This document shows positions 24,662 through 35,400 of a stretch of DNA of 64,000 nt, piece by piece. The position numbers were made by a program, and so were the translations under genes. This DNA is from CAYUQT01 sp964446835 (lineage in GTDB: Bacteria > Planctomycetota > Phycisphaerae > UBA1845 > JAFGLZ01). The number at the start of each line of letters is the position of its first letter. The stretch's first letter is position 1. The notes beneath the pieces are model-generated. The model was not told the DNA's origin, did not search any database, and worked only from the letters and a program-made list of their open reading frames with translations. The stretch covers positions 1-64,000 of the forward strand of contig CAYUQT010000013.1 of assembly GCA_964446835.1 (NCBI GenBank). Direction: 5' to 3'.

Positions 24662-27430
24662 ATGTCTGTTGCTTGTCTGATGTTGGCCTGGTGGGGCATC
24701 TCTTCATCATACTCGGCCACTGCTGTCTTTCCGGGTGAGTCGTGGCCGCAACGCAACCCTGCGGACGTAGGCCTGGACCCGGCGAAGCTTGATGAACTCG
24801 AGCAACGGCTGGGTGGGCGAGGGTGTGTCGTGAAGGACGGCTACGTCGTCAAGACGTGGGGCGACCAGGCAAAGCGGGGCGATTGGGCCTCATCAGCCAA
24901 GCCCGTGTTGAGCACGATGCTGTTCTTCGCCATTGAGGAAGGGAAGGCCCAGGGCGTCGATCAGCGGATCGCGGATTTCGGATGGGAACTCAGGGAGAAA
25001 GACCGCACCATGACCTTCCGGCATCTGGGCGGCATGATCAGCGGTTATGCCCGGCCGGAAAAGCCCGGCGAGGCGTGGGCCTACAACGACTACGCCATCC
25101 AGCTCTACCAGAAGACGCTGTTCGATAAGGTGTTCCAGCAGGATGCCAAGACGGTGTGTGAGGATCCGAATCGGCTCGGCGCACTCTGCTTTCAGGATGG
25201 GCTGAAGTTCTCCGATCGGCGACGGATATCGGCGTCGGTTCGGGACTGGGCCCGCATTGCCTGGTTCTGGCTGAATCGCGGACGATGGGGCGACCGACAG
25301 GTCTTGCCGCGGCGTTACTTCGACGAGTACATGAGGCCACAGGTGCCGAAGAACCTGGCCATTTCACGAGATGCCCCGACGGACGACTACCTCCGGATCG
25401 GCACCTACGGCGGCGAGTCGTCGCATTTCTCGCAGTGTGGACCGGGGGCGTATGGGTTCAACTGGTGGTTCAACAGCACGGGGCAGCGGCATCGTGAGAG
25501 CCTGACTTGGCCGGACGCACCAGCGGACACTGTCTACACCTCCGGCGCGCGGGGCAATTGCTCCGTGATCATGCCGAGCCTCAACCTTGTGGTGGTGTGT
25601 GCCGAGGGCAAGTGGGGCGAACTGGAACCCGGCGATCCGGCGGCGAGCCTGAACAGGGCGTTGAAGCTGGCCGCCGGCGCCGCAGGATACCGCCCCGAGT
25701 CGCGCGCGATTGTCTCGGGCGAGATGAAGACGTGGCAGGCCGTCACGGTGTCGTTCGTAGGACCGAATCTCTCGGAAGACGGCCAGAAGAATCCGTTCAC
25801 GGACTACCGGTTCGATGTGTCCTTCGAATGCGGCGATCGGAAGGTCGTCGTGCCGGGCTACTTCGCGGCGGACGGCAATCCGGCCGAGACGGGGGCCTCG
25901 TCCGGTCGGGTATGGCGCGTCCGCTTTCTCCCCGATCGCCAGGGGACGTGGACGTATCGCGCCCGTTTCCGTGAGGGGCCCGGCATAGCCGTTGCGGACA
26001 ACGCCGAGACGGGACAGCCGACGGCCTTCGACGGGATGAGCGGTTCATTTCTGATCGGCCCGACGGACACGTCGGCCCAGGGGTTCCTGAGCAAGGGACT
26101 GCTGCAGTACAGGGGCGAGCGATATCTTCGCTTCGCCGAGACGGGCGATTACTTCATCAAGGGCGGCGCGGACAGTCCGGAGAACTTGTTGGGCTTCGCC
26201 GATTTCGATCAGACGCCGCCGACGCACACGTATGAACCGCATGCGGCCGACTGGCGGCCGGGCGACCCGACCTGGCACCAGACCAAGGGCAAGAATCTCA
26301 TCGGCGCCCTGAACTATCTTGCGTCCAAGAAGATGAACTCCGTCTACTTCCTGACGATGAACGTCAACGGCGATGGCAAGGATGTCTGGCCATGGACGAG
26401 CCGGGACGAGCGGCGCCGCTTCGATTGCAGCAAGCTCGATCAATGGGAGATCGTCTTCTCACACATGGATCGGCTGGGCCTGATGCTCCATGTGGTACAC
26501 CAGGAGCAGGAGAACGACCAGTTGCTGAACGAGGGCGAGCTGGGACCGGAGCGAAAGCTCTACTATCGCGAGTTGATCGCCCGCCACGCGCACCACCCGG
26601 CGCTGGTCTGGAACCTCGGCGAAGAGAACACAAACACGGACCCACAGCGGAAGGCCTTCGCCAAGTACGTTCGCGATCTGGATCCGTACAAGCACCCCAT
26701 CGTGGTCCACACCTTTCCGAGCCAGATCGAGAAGGTCTACGCACCGTTGCTGGGGTATCCCTGTCTGGAGGGTCCCTCGCTTCAGATCGACAAGATGGCC
26801 AAGACGCATGCCGAGACGCTCCGGTGGGTCGCGCGGTCTGCCGAAGCGGGGCGTCCCTGGTTCGTCTGCCTGGATGAGATTGGTCCGCCCAGCGTGTGTG
26901 TCAGGCCGGACGCCGAAGCCCCAGGACACGAGGATGTGGTGCGCCACGCCCTCTGGGGCAACCTGATCGCCGGCGGCGCGGGTTGCGAGTGGATCTTCGC
27001 CTACAACACATGGCCGCGACAGGAGCGGGCCCCGCATCAGGACACACGTTGCGAAGACTGGCGGCCCTGGAGCAACCTGTGGGATCTGACCTTCGTGGCG
27101 ATGGACTTCTTCCACCGATACCTGCCCTTCTCTGCGATGAAGGGCGACGACACGCTGGTTGAGCCGAAAGACCGTGTCTGGTGCTTCGCAAAGCCGGGTG
27201 AGGTTTACGCCGTCTACGTCTGGGGAGGTGCCGAAGCGACACTCGATCTCCCGGCGGGAACGTTTTCGGTGGCGTGGTACGACCCGCGCAAAGGCGGCCC
27301 GCTTGTGGCGGGTGCGACGCTCACGGGACCCGGCAAACGGACTATCAGCAAGCCGCCCAATGACTTGGATAAGGATTGGGTCGCCCTCGTCCGTCGCAAG
27401 TCTCAGCGACAATCCCTGCAACCACCTTAA
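24662..27430 (+). CDS. Serine hydrolase (beta-lactamase fold) fused to DUF5060-type glycosidase
   Basis: Predicted 922-residue exported protein. After a signal peptide (1-23) residues ~24-345 form a beta-lactamase/penicillin-binding-like serine hydrolase with S-S-A-K (Ser77, Lys80) and a Y-N motif near 146. Residues ~355-480 look like the beta-sandwich DUF5060 domain that precedes glycoside hydrolases, and ~480-830 form a TIM-barrel-like region with N-L-G-E-E-N and L-D-E-I-G, candidate catalytic glutamates. The last ~80 residues resemble the C-terminal beta domain of such glycosidases. The two enzymes appear complete. ATG 24662 is favoured because GGAGA lies 6 nt upstream; ATG 24656 would abut it. 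Confidence 0.75.
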   Translation: MSVACLMLAWWGISSSYSATAVFPGESWPQRNPADVGLDPAKLDELEQRLGGRGCVVKDGYVVKTWGDQAKRGDWASSAKPVLSTMLFFAIEEGKAQGVDQRIADFGWELREKDRTMTFRHLGGMISGYARPEKPGEAWAYNDYAIQLYQKTLFDKVFQQDAKTVCEDPNRLGALCFQDGLKFSDRRRISASVRDWARIAWFWLNRGRWGDRQVLPRRYFDEYMRPQVPKNLAISRDAPTDDYLRIGTYGGESSHFSQCGPGAYGFNWWFNSTGQRHRESLTWPDAPADTVYTSGARGNCSVIMPSLNLVVVCAEGKWGELEPGDPAASLNRALKLAAGAAGYRPESRAIVSGEMKTWQAVTVSFVGPNLSEDGQKNPFTDYRFDVSFECGDRKVVVPGYFAADGNPAETGASSGRVWRVRFLPDRQGTWTYRARFREGPGIAVADNAETGQPTAFDGMSGSFLIGPTDTSAQGFLSKGLLQYRGERYLRFAETGDYFIKGGADSPENLLGFADFDQTPPTHTYEPHAADWRPGDPTWHQTKGKNLIGALNYLASKKMNSVYFLTMNVNGDGKDVWPWTSRDERRRFDCSKLDQWEIVFSHMDRLGLMLHVVHQEQENDQLLNEGELGPERKLYYRELIARHAHHPALVWNLGEENTNTDPQRKAFAKYVRDLDPYKHPIVVHTFPSQIEKVYAPLLGYPCLEGPSLQIDKMAKTHAETLRWVARSAEAGRPWFVCLDEIGPPSVCVRPDAEAPGHEDVVRHALWGNLIAGGAGCEWIFAYNTWPRQERAPHQDTRCEDWRPWSNLWDLTFVAMDFFHRYLPFSAMKGDDTLVEPKDRVWCFAKPGEVYAVYVWGGAEATLDLPAGTFSVAWYDPRKGGPLVAGATLTGPGKRTISKPPNDLDKDWVALVRRKSQRQSLQPP

Positions 27431-27950
27431 TCTCGCACGAGGGGCGAACCTATCGTTCTGTCCGATGATTCGTTACCTGAGGGATGTGACGCCTTATGCA
27501 GACAGACGACCCGCGAGGACGAGGTTGAGACTCCTCGGAGGATCTGGGCAGCAGTGATCATCAGTTACCGGACCTGTCGATGCGGACAGCCTAAGTTGCT
27601 CCCTATCCACATGCCCGCATATTCGGCATCCTGACGAAGGGAACACTAGACGAGATTAGTTATGTCGCTAACGCAACTTGGCGGTCTGCCCTTTGCCATT
27701 GAGTAATACATCCTCAAGAGCCCCTATTGTAGAAACCCCCGATAAAGCTCAACACGAAAAAATCCCAACACCCCCCCTCTGTTTGACCGAAGAACTCTAC
27801 CGACAACGTCAGACGGTCGTGAGGTGTTTAAGGACTCTGGATCGTCATGTTGTGCCGACCTTGTCGCGGAATCGCTCGACCAATGTATGCGGTGGCTGGG
27901 GGCCTGAGCGATGCGATGTCTTCCTTTTCCTTGACAACAGGAGAACCGAT
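27431..27950. other. Intergenic region upstream of the chemoreceptor
   Basis: A 520-bp gap with lower GC and no convincing gene. The chemoreceptor reading frame stays open through part of it (from 27678), but those codons lack coding character and precede the good ribosome-binding site AGGAGA before GTG 27951. No terminator hairpin or consensus promoter is evident. Confidence 0.5.
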
Positions 27951-30020
27951 GTGACGCTCAAGACCAAACTGATCGCCTCGAAGCTGGGCCTGATCCTCTT
28001 GCCGAGCCTGGTGTTGCCCGCGATTCTGCTCTGGCGGACGACATCGGGTTTCCAGCGGGTCCGCACGGATACGGAATCCGGTTTCAAGGTCACAACGGAC
28101 CACGGGCAGCAGGCGCTGACCGCCTCGGGGATGAGCGGGATCAGCCAGATCGCCTCGGACGTCCATGCCATGTGCCAGGCTCAGCAGGAACTCCTTCAAC
28201 AGAAGGTGAACGGCGATCTCAATGTCGCTCGGGAGATGCTTTGCCAGAGCGGCACCGTTTCCTTCGCCAAGGACACTATTCCCTGGAAGGCGGTCAACCA
28301 GACAACCAAGGTCCGTCAGGACGTTTCCCTGCCCAAGATGCTCGTCGGGCAGACGTGGCTCGGACAGAACCGGGACACCAAGACGGCCTCGCCGATTGTC
28401 GACAAGGTTCGAGATCTCGTCGGCGGCACGTGCACGATCTTTCAGCGCATCAATTCCGAAGGGGACATGCTTCGCGTCTGCACGAACGTTGAAACCCTGG
28501 ACAAGACGCGTGCCATCGGCACGTATATTCCGGCGGTTGGCGCCGACGGCCAGCCGAACCCCGTGGTGTCTGCGGTCCTGAAAGGTCAGAAGTATCTGGG
28601 ACGCGCCTTCGTCGTGAACGCGTGGTACGTCACCGCCTACGAACCCATCAAAGACGGAACGGGCCGCATCGCCGGTATGCTGTACGTGGGGGTCAAGGAG
28701 GAAAGTGCCGAATCGCTCCGCAAGGCCATCATGTCCGTCAAGGTCGGCAAGACGGGCTATGTCTATGTCTTGAACGCGAAAGGGGAGGCCCGAGGCAACT
28801 ATGTTGTCTCGAAGGACGGCAAACGTGACGGAGAGAACCTTTGGGAGGCCAAGGACGCCGACGGCCGGTTCTTCATCCAGGACATCTGCAAGACGGCGCT
28901 GGATCTGAAGCCGGGCCAAATGGGCAAGGCCCGATACCCATGGAAGAACCCCGGCGATTCCAGTGCACGGGACAAGATCGTGTCGATCGCCTACTTCGAG
29001 CCGTGGGATTGGGTCATCGGCGCAGGCACCTACGAGGACGAGTTCTACGATGCCGCCCACACCATGACGGCAAAGGCGCAGGCCACTCTGGCGGCCGTAG
29101 AAGATACGCAATCGAAGGCCACTCGGTCGGTCGTCTACTGGTCCGTCGGCCTGGGCGTGTTGACCGTTCTGATTTCCGTCGTCGTGGCGTTACTGGCAAC
29201 GCGGGGCATTACCGGGCCGATCATCCGAGCTGTCGACGAGTTGAACGAAGGGGCGAACCAGGTCACGTCGGCAGCAGGGCACGTGTCCAACGCCAGCCAG
29301 CAATTGGCGGAGGGGTCCTCCGAACAGGCCAGCAGTCTTGAGGAAACGTCCAGCGCCCTCGAGGAGATGGCGGCCATGGCGCGTCAGAATGCCGACAACG
29401 CCAAGCAGGCCGATCAGCTCATGGGCGAAGCCGGCAAGAGCATCGCCGAAGCGGACGCGGCCGTGAAGGAGACCTCGAACTCGATGAAACAGATATCCGA
29501 AGCGAGCGATCAGATCAGAAGGATCATCAAGGTGATCGAGGAGATCGCTTTCCAGACGAACCTGCTGGCCCTGAATGCGGCGGTCGAGGCGGCCAGGGCG
29601 GGGGAACACGGCAAGGGATTCGCCGTGGTGGCGGACGAAGTGCGAAACCTCGCCCAGCGCGCAGCCCAGGCCGCCCGAGAGACCGGCGGTTTGATCGAGC
29701 AGACCGTCAGTCGCGTGTCGCGAGGCGCCGAGCTGAACCAGGCCATGGCTGCCGGGTTCAAGAAGATCGGCGAGTCCGCGACGCAGGTCGCGAATCTCGT
29801 CTCCCAGATCGCCCGCGCCTCGGCCGAGCAGGCCCAGGGAGTCGAGCAGGTGAACGCGGCCGTGGCACAGATGGACAAGGTGACGCAGGCCAACGCCGCG
29901 GGTGCAGAGGAATCGGCCAGTGCGGCCGAAGAACTCACCTCTCAGGCCGAAGGCGTCCGCTCGACCATCCGTGGCCTGATGACGATGGTCTATAGAAAGA
30001 CCGCTGAAGACAACGCATAG
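27951..30020 (+). CDS. Methyl-accepting chemotaxis protein, Cache-type sensor
   Basis: Predicted 689-residue chemoreceptor. TM1 lies at about residues 8-28. The extracytoplasmic Cache3-Cache2-like sensor spans ~35-385, with the W-Y-V-T-A-Y-E-P-I segment and the closing F-E-P-W-D-W-V-I-G-A-G-T-Y. TM2 lies at about 390-413, then a HAMP-like linker and the signalling domain (~470-660) with the conserved hairpin tip A-F-Q-T-N-L-L-A-L-N-A-A-V-E-A-A-R-A-G-E. The ligand is probably a small organic molecule. No cheA or cheW lies nearby, so it is an orphan receptor. GTG 27951 has AGGAGA 5-6 nt upstream. Confidence 0.9.
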   Translation: MTLKTKLIASKLGLILLPSLVLPAILLWRTTSGFQRVRTDTESGFKVTTDHGQQALTASGMSGISQIASDVHAMCQAQQELLQQKVNGDLNVAREMLCQSGTVSFAKDTIPWKAVNQTTKVRQDVSLPKMLVGQTWLGQNRDTKTASPIVDKVRDLVGGTCTIFQRINSEGDMLRVCTNVETLDKTRAIGTYIPAVGADGQPNPVVSAVLKGQKYLGRAFVVNAWYVTAYEPIKDGTGRIAGMLYVGVKEESAESLRKAIMSVKVGKTGYVYVLNAKGEARGNYVVSKDGKRDGENLWEAKDADGRFFIQDICKTALDLKPGQMGKARYPWKNPGDSSARDKIVSIAYFEPWDWVIGAGTYEDEFYDAAHTMTAKAQATLAAVEDTQSKATRSVVYWSVGLGVLTVLISVVVALLATRGITGPIIRAVDELNEGANQVTSAAGHVSNASQQLAEGSSEQASSLEETSSALEEMAAMARQNADNAKQADQLMGEAGKSIAEADAAVKETSNSMKQISEASDQIRRIIKVIEEIAFQTNLLALNAAVEAARAGEHGKGFAVVADEVRNLAQRAAQAARETGGLIEQTVSRVSRGAELNQAMAAGFKKIGESATQVANLVSQIARASAEQAQGVEQVNAAVAQMDKVTQANAAGAEESASAAEELTSQAEGVRSTIRGLMTMVYRKTAEDNA

Positions 30021-30041
30021 ACATCGAGACGTGTGACCCGA

Positions 30042-30076
30042 ACCGCCCGCGCCGGGTATGAACCCGCGCGGGCGGT
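30042..30076. terminator. Strong hairpin after the chemoreceptor gene
   Basis: ACCGCCCGCGC (30042-30052) pairs perfectly with GCGCGGGCGGT (30066-30076), and GGGT (30054-30057) with ACCC (30062-30065) inside. It begins 21 bp after the stop codon. There is no T-run, so termination is inferred from position and stability. Confidence 0.6.
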
Positions 30077-30268
30077 CGAGGCACACACCGCCGGTCACAT
30101 TGACGACCCCCTCGCACACTTGTCCGGGTGCTTGCGCACCACGGCGATGCTCCAGCCCGGAAGTCCGCGCCTCTAGGATAACCCCCTCATCTCGAATAAC
30201 CTGTCTGGCATCTGCCGAAGGTCGTCACCGCTTGGTGACTGACATTCGTCGCCTCAGGAGATGCCACA

Positions 30269-32332
30269 ATGGCCGGACTTCTGTCTCTGCTGATGATCCT
30301 CTCGGCTGCCGACACAGCCGGTGCAACGTCTGAGGCCAAGGGTCCCGAGGAGGTGGTGCTCTTCGAGGATGGGTTTGCCGACCTGCGTTCCGGTTCGCTG
30401 GGCAGCGTGACCGGAGCGGAGGCGGAATACCACTATCTGCCCGAATGCGGGCCGAAGGGCCACTGGGAAATATCGACCTTCGTCTCCTCTCCCGGCTCAC
30501 AACTGGCCTGGCGGGTCGGACGCAACGACGCCGGACCCGTCATGATGCAGACCTATCAGAACCGAATGGCTCACACGCATCCGATGATCGTCGGCGGAGA
30601 CGAGTTGTGGGCGGATTACAGAGTGGCCGTGCGATTTGTCCCGGAATCCGAGCGTGGCCAGAGCGGTGTGGTGTTCCGGTATCGGAACGATCGGTGCTAC
30701 TACTTCTTCGGCGTCAGCGGTACTCAGGCCGTCCTGAAGATGGTCCGGCACGAGACGGACTTCCACACACCGTTCGAGAAGGTCCTAGCCTCACGCGAGT
30801 ACGCCCGGAAACCGGGCAGCGTGCTGATGGCTGAGGTCGCGGTTGCAGGTAAGGCGATCCGTGCGAAGCTCAATGACAGCCTCGAACTGACGGCCGAAGA
30901 CGACACCTATGCCCAAGGCCGGATCGGGCTGACTGCGGACGGACCGACGCGGTTCATGCAGGTTCGGGTTACGGCATCCCCTGCCGAGAAGCAGCGCGTC
31001 GAGGCGCTGCGAGGCCGGCGCGAGCAGGAGCTGAAGACCCTTCAGGCAACCAATCCCAGACCCGTGGTCTGGAAGAAGATCAAGACCGAGGGCTTCGGCG
31101 TCGGCCGCAATCTCCGCTTCGGCGATCTGAACGGCGATGGTCAGATCGACGTGCTGATCGGCCAAGTGGTGCATCACGGCCCGAAGGATGCCGGCAGCGA
31201 ACTGAGCTGTCTGACGGCCATGACATTCGACGGCAAGATGTTGTGGCAGATCGGCCAGCCGGACCTCTGGAAGGATCACCTCACCAACGACGTCGCCTTC
31301 CAGATCCACGACCTCGACGGCGACGGGCACAACGAGGTCATCTACTGCATGAACATGGAGCTGATTGTGGCCGACGGCGCCACGGGCCGGGTCAAACGAA
31401 AGGTGCCCACGCCCGAGATGCCGAAGAACACCAAGCCGCCGTACAACAGATATCCTCGGATTCTGGGCGACAGCCTGTTCTTCTGCGACCTCCGCGGCAC
31501 GGGCCGGCCGGCCGACATCATTCTCAAAGACCGATACCAGAGCCTCTGGGCGCTCAACGACCGGCTCGAAATGCTCTGGCAGGCGCAGTGCAACACGGGG
31601 CACTACCCCTTTGCGTACGATGTCGACGGCGACAAGAAGGATGAGGTGGCGATCGGCTACACCCTTTTCGACCATGACGGCAAGGTCGTCTGGACGCTGG
31701 ACAACATGTTGAAGGACCACGCGGACGGTGTGGCCATCGTCAGGCTCGGAACCGATCCGAACGCGGAGCCTCGTTGGGTGTGTACGGCCAGTGATGAAGG
31801 GTTCATCCTGGCAGACATCCGTGGCAAGGTCCTCAAGCACCATCGTTTCGGCCATGTCCAGAACCCCGGGATCGCCGATCTGCGACCCGACCGGCCCGGC
31901 CTCGAGATCGCCAGCGTCAACTTCTGGGGCAACCAGGGCATCATCCACCTCTTCGATGCCCAGGGAAATCTCTATCACGACTTCGAACCGTTCCAGCACG
32001 GCAGCCTGTGCCTGCCCGTCAACTGGACGGGCAGGCCACCGGAGTATGTCGTCTTGTCGGCGAACGTCGAAGACGGCGGCATGTTCGACGGCTGGGGCCG
32101 TCGCGTGGTACAGTTTCCGGCCGACGGTCATCCGGACAGGTGTTACGCGGTTCTGGACATCACCGGAGACTGCCGGGATGAGGTGGTCGTGTGGGACCCC
32201 TATGAGATTTGGGTCTACACTCAGGACGACAACCCCAAGCCCGGCCGGCTGTACAGACCACGGCGCAGCCCGTTGAGCTGCGAATCGAACTATCGCGCGA
32301 CCGTTTCGCTGCCGGCCTGGTCGGACGAATGA
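30269..32332 (+). CDS. Exported FG-GAP/beta-propeller carbohydrate-associated protein
   Basis: Predicted 687-residue exported protein with a signal peptide (1-20). Residues ~28-235 look like a concanavalin-like beta sandwich (a laminin-G/3-keto-disaccharide-hydrolase type domain, with F-x-D-G-F near the start). Residues ~270-670 form a beta-propeller with calcium-loop motifs D-L-N-G-D-G-Q, D-L-D-G-D-G-H and D-V-D-G-D-K-K, like FG-GAP proteins and rhamnogalacturonan lyase (PL11). A lyase function is possible but no catalytic residues can be confirmed. It precedes the LamG-GH2 gene by 83 bp and may share an operon with it. AGGAG ribosome-binding site. Confidence 0.7.
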   Translation: MAGLLSLLMILSAADTAGATSEAKGPEEVVLFEDGFADLRSGSLGSVTGAEAEYHYLPECGPKGHWEISTFVSSPGSQLAWRVGRNDAGPVMMQTYQNRMAHTHPMIVGGDELWADYRVAVRFVPESERGQSGVVFRYRNDRCYYFFGVSGTQAVLKMVRHETDFHTPFEKVLASREYARKPGSVLMAEVAVAGKAIRAKLNDSLELTAEDDTYAQGRIGLTADGPTRFMQVRVTASPAEKQRVEALRGRREQELKTLQATNPRPVVWKKIKTEGFGVGRNLRFGDLNGDGQIDVLIGQVVHHGPKDAGSELSCLTAMTFDGKMLWQIGQPDLWKDHLTNDVAFQIHDLDGDGHNEVIYCMNMELIVADGATGRVKRKVPTPEMPKNTKPPYNRYPRILGDSLFFCDLRGTGRPADIILKDRYQSLWALNDRLEMLWQAQCNTGHYPFAYDVDGDKKDEVAIGYTLFDHDGKVVWTLDNMLKDHADGVAIVRLGTDPNAEPRWVCTASDEGFILADIRGKVLKHHRFGHVQNPGIADLRPDRPGLEIASVNFWGNQGIIHLFDAQGNLYHDFEPFQHGSLCLPVNWTGRPPEYVVLSANVEDGGMFDGWGRRVVQFPADGHPDRCYAVLDITGDCRDEVVVWDPYEIWVYTQDDNPKPGRLYRPRRSPLSCESNYRATVSLPAWSDE

Positions 32333-32415
32333 CATGGTTTCGGCGAACGGCCGGACCGACACGGATGCCCGCCGGAGCCAGGCTGGTTAACAACCCCATT
32401 CGGAGTACACACGCC

Positions 32416-35400
32416 ATGACGTCATCGATTCAGAGGCGCTATTGCGGACTCGACCCTCGTCTGATGTGGTTCATTGGCACGCTGCTTCCCGTCACCATCG
32501 GAGTCGCGGCGATGGCGCAGACGCCCGACACCCCGGCAACTTCGCGTGAGGGTCTGCTGCTGGAATACGACTTCGACGGCAACGCGACCGATCGATCCGG
32601 GGCTCGGCGAGACGGACAGGTTCACGGCAATGCCGTCTACGTTGCCGGTCGGAAGGGGCCGTGCTTCTCGTTCGACGGCCAGACGCATGTCGATACCGGA
32701 CTGGCCGACTCGGCGCTCGGACCCGAGTTCACCGTCGAGTGCTGGGTCAATCCCGCCGATACGCAGAGCCCTTACGCCGACATCTTCGGCAATCACGCCC
32801 ACGGCGGGCGCGGCTTTGTGATGGAACAGGGGCCCGAAGGGCAGAACACCTATAACGTTTCATGTGGCGCCGGGTCGCATCGGTGGATGACGTCGGAGGC
32901 CGTCGCGCTGACGCCCGGCACATGGCAGCACGTCGCACTGATCAAGACGCGCGACGAATTGCGTTTCTGTCTGAATGGCCTGGTCGTGGCTGTTGTCGCC
33001 GACCGGTCACCCATGGCCTCGTCTCCGGTGAATCTTCGCATCGGCTGGTCGATCGACGAGCCGTCGCGTCGATTCCGCGGTTTGATCGACGAGGTTCGCG
33101 TCTGGCGCCGGGCGATCACCCGATTCGACCACGCGGCGATCCCACCCGAACGGGCAGCCGAAACCCTGGCGAATCATCTGCGGGTCAAGGCACGTCAGAT
33201 CGTGGATAAGGACGTCATTGCGCGATGCGGTCCGCCGACCTTCGACCTCTCTGTCGACGAGCGTCTGGCGTCCGCCTTGCCCTCCGGACTGGCCGAGATT
33301 CCTATCGCACTGGAGGCCGAGTGGAGCGATTTCCAGGGCACGGCACGGTCCACCAGCCTGCTCCCGCCGGTCATCTTGCAGCGGGCCTCGGGCTTCCGGG
33401 CGAAGTTCACTCCACCGGCCGATCTCAAGCCGGGATACTGGTGGGTAAGGTGCGGCTCACAGATCGCCGGTGCCGAACGGCGATTGTCGCGACTGCCCAC
33501 GGTCTTCTCGTTTGTGATCCATCCAAGGATCGTACCCGCGACGCCCATCGCACCGGACCGGCCCGCCGTGGCCACCGAAGCCGTCGAACTGACCCGCACC
33601 CTTTCGCTCGACGGCGACATGTGGCGGCTCGCCATCGATCCGAAGAACGTCGGCCGACAGGAGGGCTGGTTCAACGAACCGCGCAAGGATGCCAAGCCCA
33701 CGAAGGTGCCCTGGATCCTTCAGGATGCCTTTCCCAATTATCATGGCGTTGTCTGGTACTGGCGGCGATTGGAGGCACCGGCGAATCCGCACGAGGGCGG
33801 CCGCACGCTCCTTCGCTTCAATGCGGTGAGCTACATGGCCAACGTCTGGCTGAACGGCCGGCCGGTCGGCGAGCACGAGGGGGCCGAGACGCCGTTCATG
33901 CTCGATGTCACCGACGCGATCAAGCCGGGTGCCGAAAACCTCCTGGCGGTCCGCGTGCTGAATCCGACGTACGAGCCGATCGACGGCATCTCGCTCTATG
34001 AGGTAGCCAAGTCGCTGAACCACTACCCCGTGCAGCCGAACGCCAGCTACAACGCCGGCGGCATCCACCGTTCGGTGGAGGTACTGCTCGCCCCGACGGT
34101 GCGTATTGAAGACGTGCAATCGATCCCCGACTGGAAGACCGGCGAGGTTCGCGTCCGCGTGAATCTGCGCAACGCCGGGCCAAAGGACGCCGTCGCCCGC
34201 CTGAGCATCTCGGTCGCGCCGGCCGCACGGGGCACTACCATTGCCGCAAAGACCTTCGAGCAGCCGCTGGTCCCCGGCGACACGCTCGTCGAGGCCGTGT
34301 TCCGCGTGCCCTCGCACCGTCTCTGGGAGCTGAACGATCCGTATCTGTATCGCGTTACCGCGCGGGTCGAGGCGGTCGGCAGCCGATCGGCCGACGAGCA
34401 GTCCGTCCGTTTTGGCTTCCGCGACTTCCGCTACGACAACGGCTTCTTCCGCCTCAACGGCAAGCGGGTTTTCCTCCAGGGACCGATGAATCAGATCCTC
34501 TACCCGGCCGGCTACCTGTTGCCCCACGATCCCGATCTGCTCCGTCGCGACGTGATGAATATGAAGACGTTCGGCTTCAACTTCTGCCGCGTGGCATTCT
34601 CGAGCAGTACGCCCGAACAGCTCGATCTTTGCGACGAGGTGGGGCTGCTCATCGTTCAGGGGCACCTGGCCGACTGGCAGCTCGACTGGCACACGAAGGA
34701 GTACCCGAACATCGAAAAACGGTTCGATCGCTCCATCGTCGAGCAGGTCCGGCGCGATCGCAACCACCCGTGCATCATCGCCTGGGGTCACATGAACGAG
34801 ACGTCCGACGGCCGGCTCTTCCGACACGGGGTCGATGCCCTGTCGCTGGTCCGCACGCTCGACGAGCACCGCATGCTCCTGCTCAACAGCGGGCGGTTCG
34901 ACAACGCCTGGACCTTCGGCAGCGCGAGCAATCCGGGCTCGTGGACATGGGACGCGCCTGTCCGCGATCTGCACGACTATCCCAATGTCCCCCATACGGC
35001 CGACATCCTCCGCCGGCTGCGTGGCGTCGGATCGAACCCGTCGGAGGCGCCGATCGTCATGACCGAATACGGCCAGTGCAGCGGGCAGAACTATCCGCGT
35101 CTGCTCCGCCAGTTCGAGCAGATCGGCAAGGCGCACGGCGACGATGCCGATTACTTCCGCAAGAAGTGGGCACAGTGTGAGGCCGACTGGAAGGCGTGGC
35201 GACTCGATGAGTGCTGGGCCCGGCCGGAGGATTTCTTCGTGGCCTCACAGGCCAACGTGGCCAGGCTCCGGCTCGTGGGCAGCAACGCGATTCTGGCGAA
35301 CCCCAAGGTGGTCGGGCACGCACTGTGGAACGCCCTGACCGACACCTATCATGGCTGCGGGCTGACCACGCTGTTCCGCGAACTGAAGCCGACGATCACC

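Noticed and set aside
27680..27705. Possible sigma-54 promoter in the chemoreceptor leader
   Set aside because: A GG and a GC occur, but the spacing is 13 rather than 10 bases, so the consensus is not met.
27678..27950. N-terminal extension of the chemoreceptor by 91 codons
   Set aside because: The segment has no coding character and the strong AGGAGA before GTG 27951 marks the real start directly ahead of the first membrane helix.
33457..35136. Minus-strand 559-codon frame inside the GH2 gene
   Set aside because: It is an antisense shadow of a gene with intact GH2 catalytic residues.
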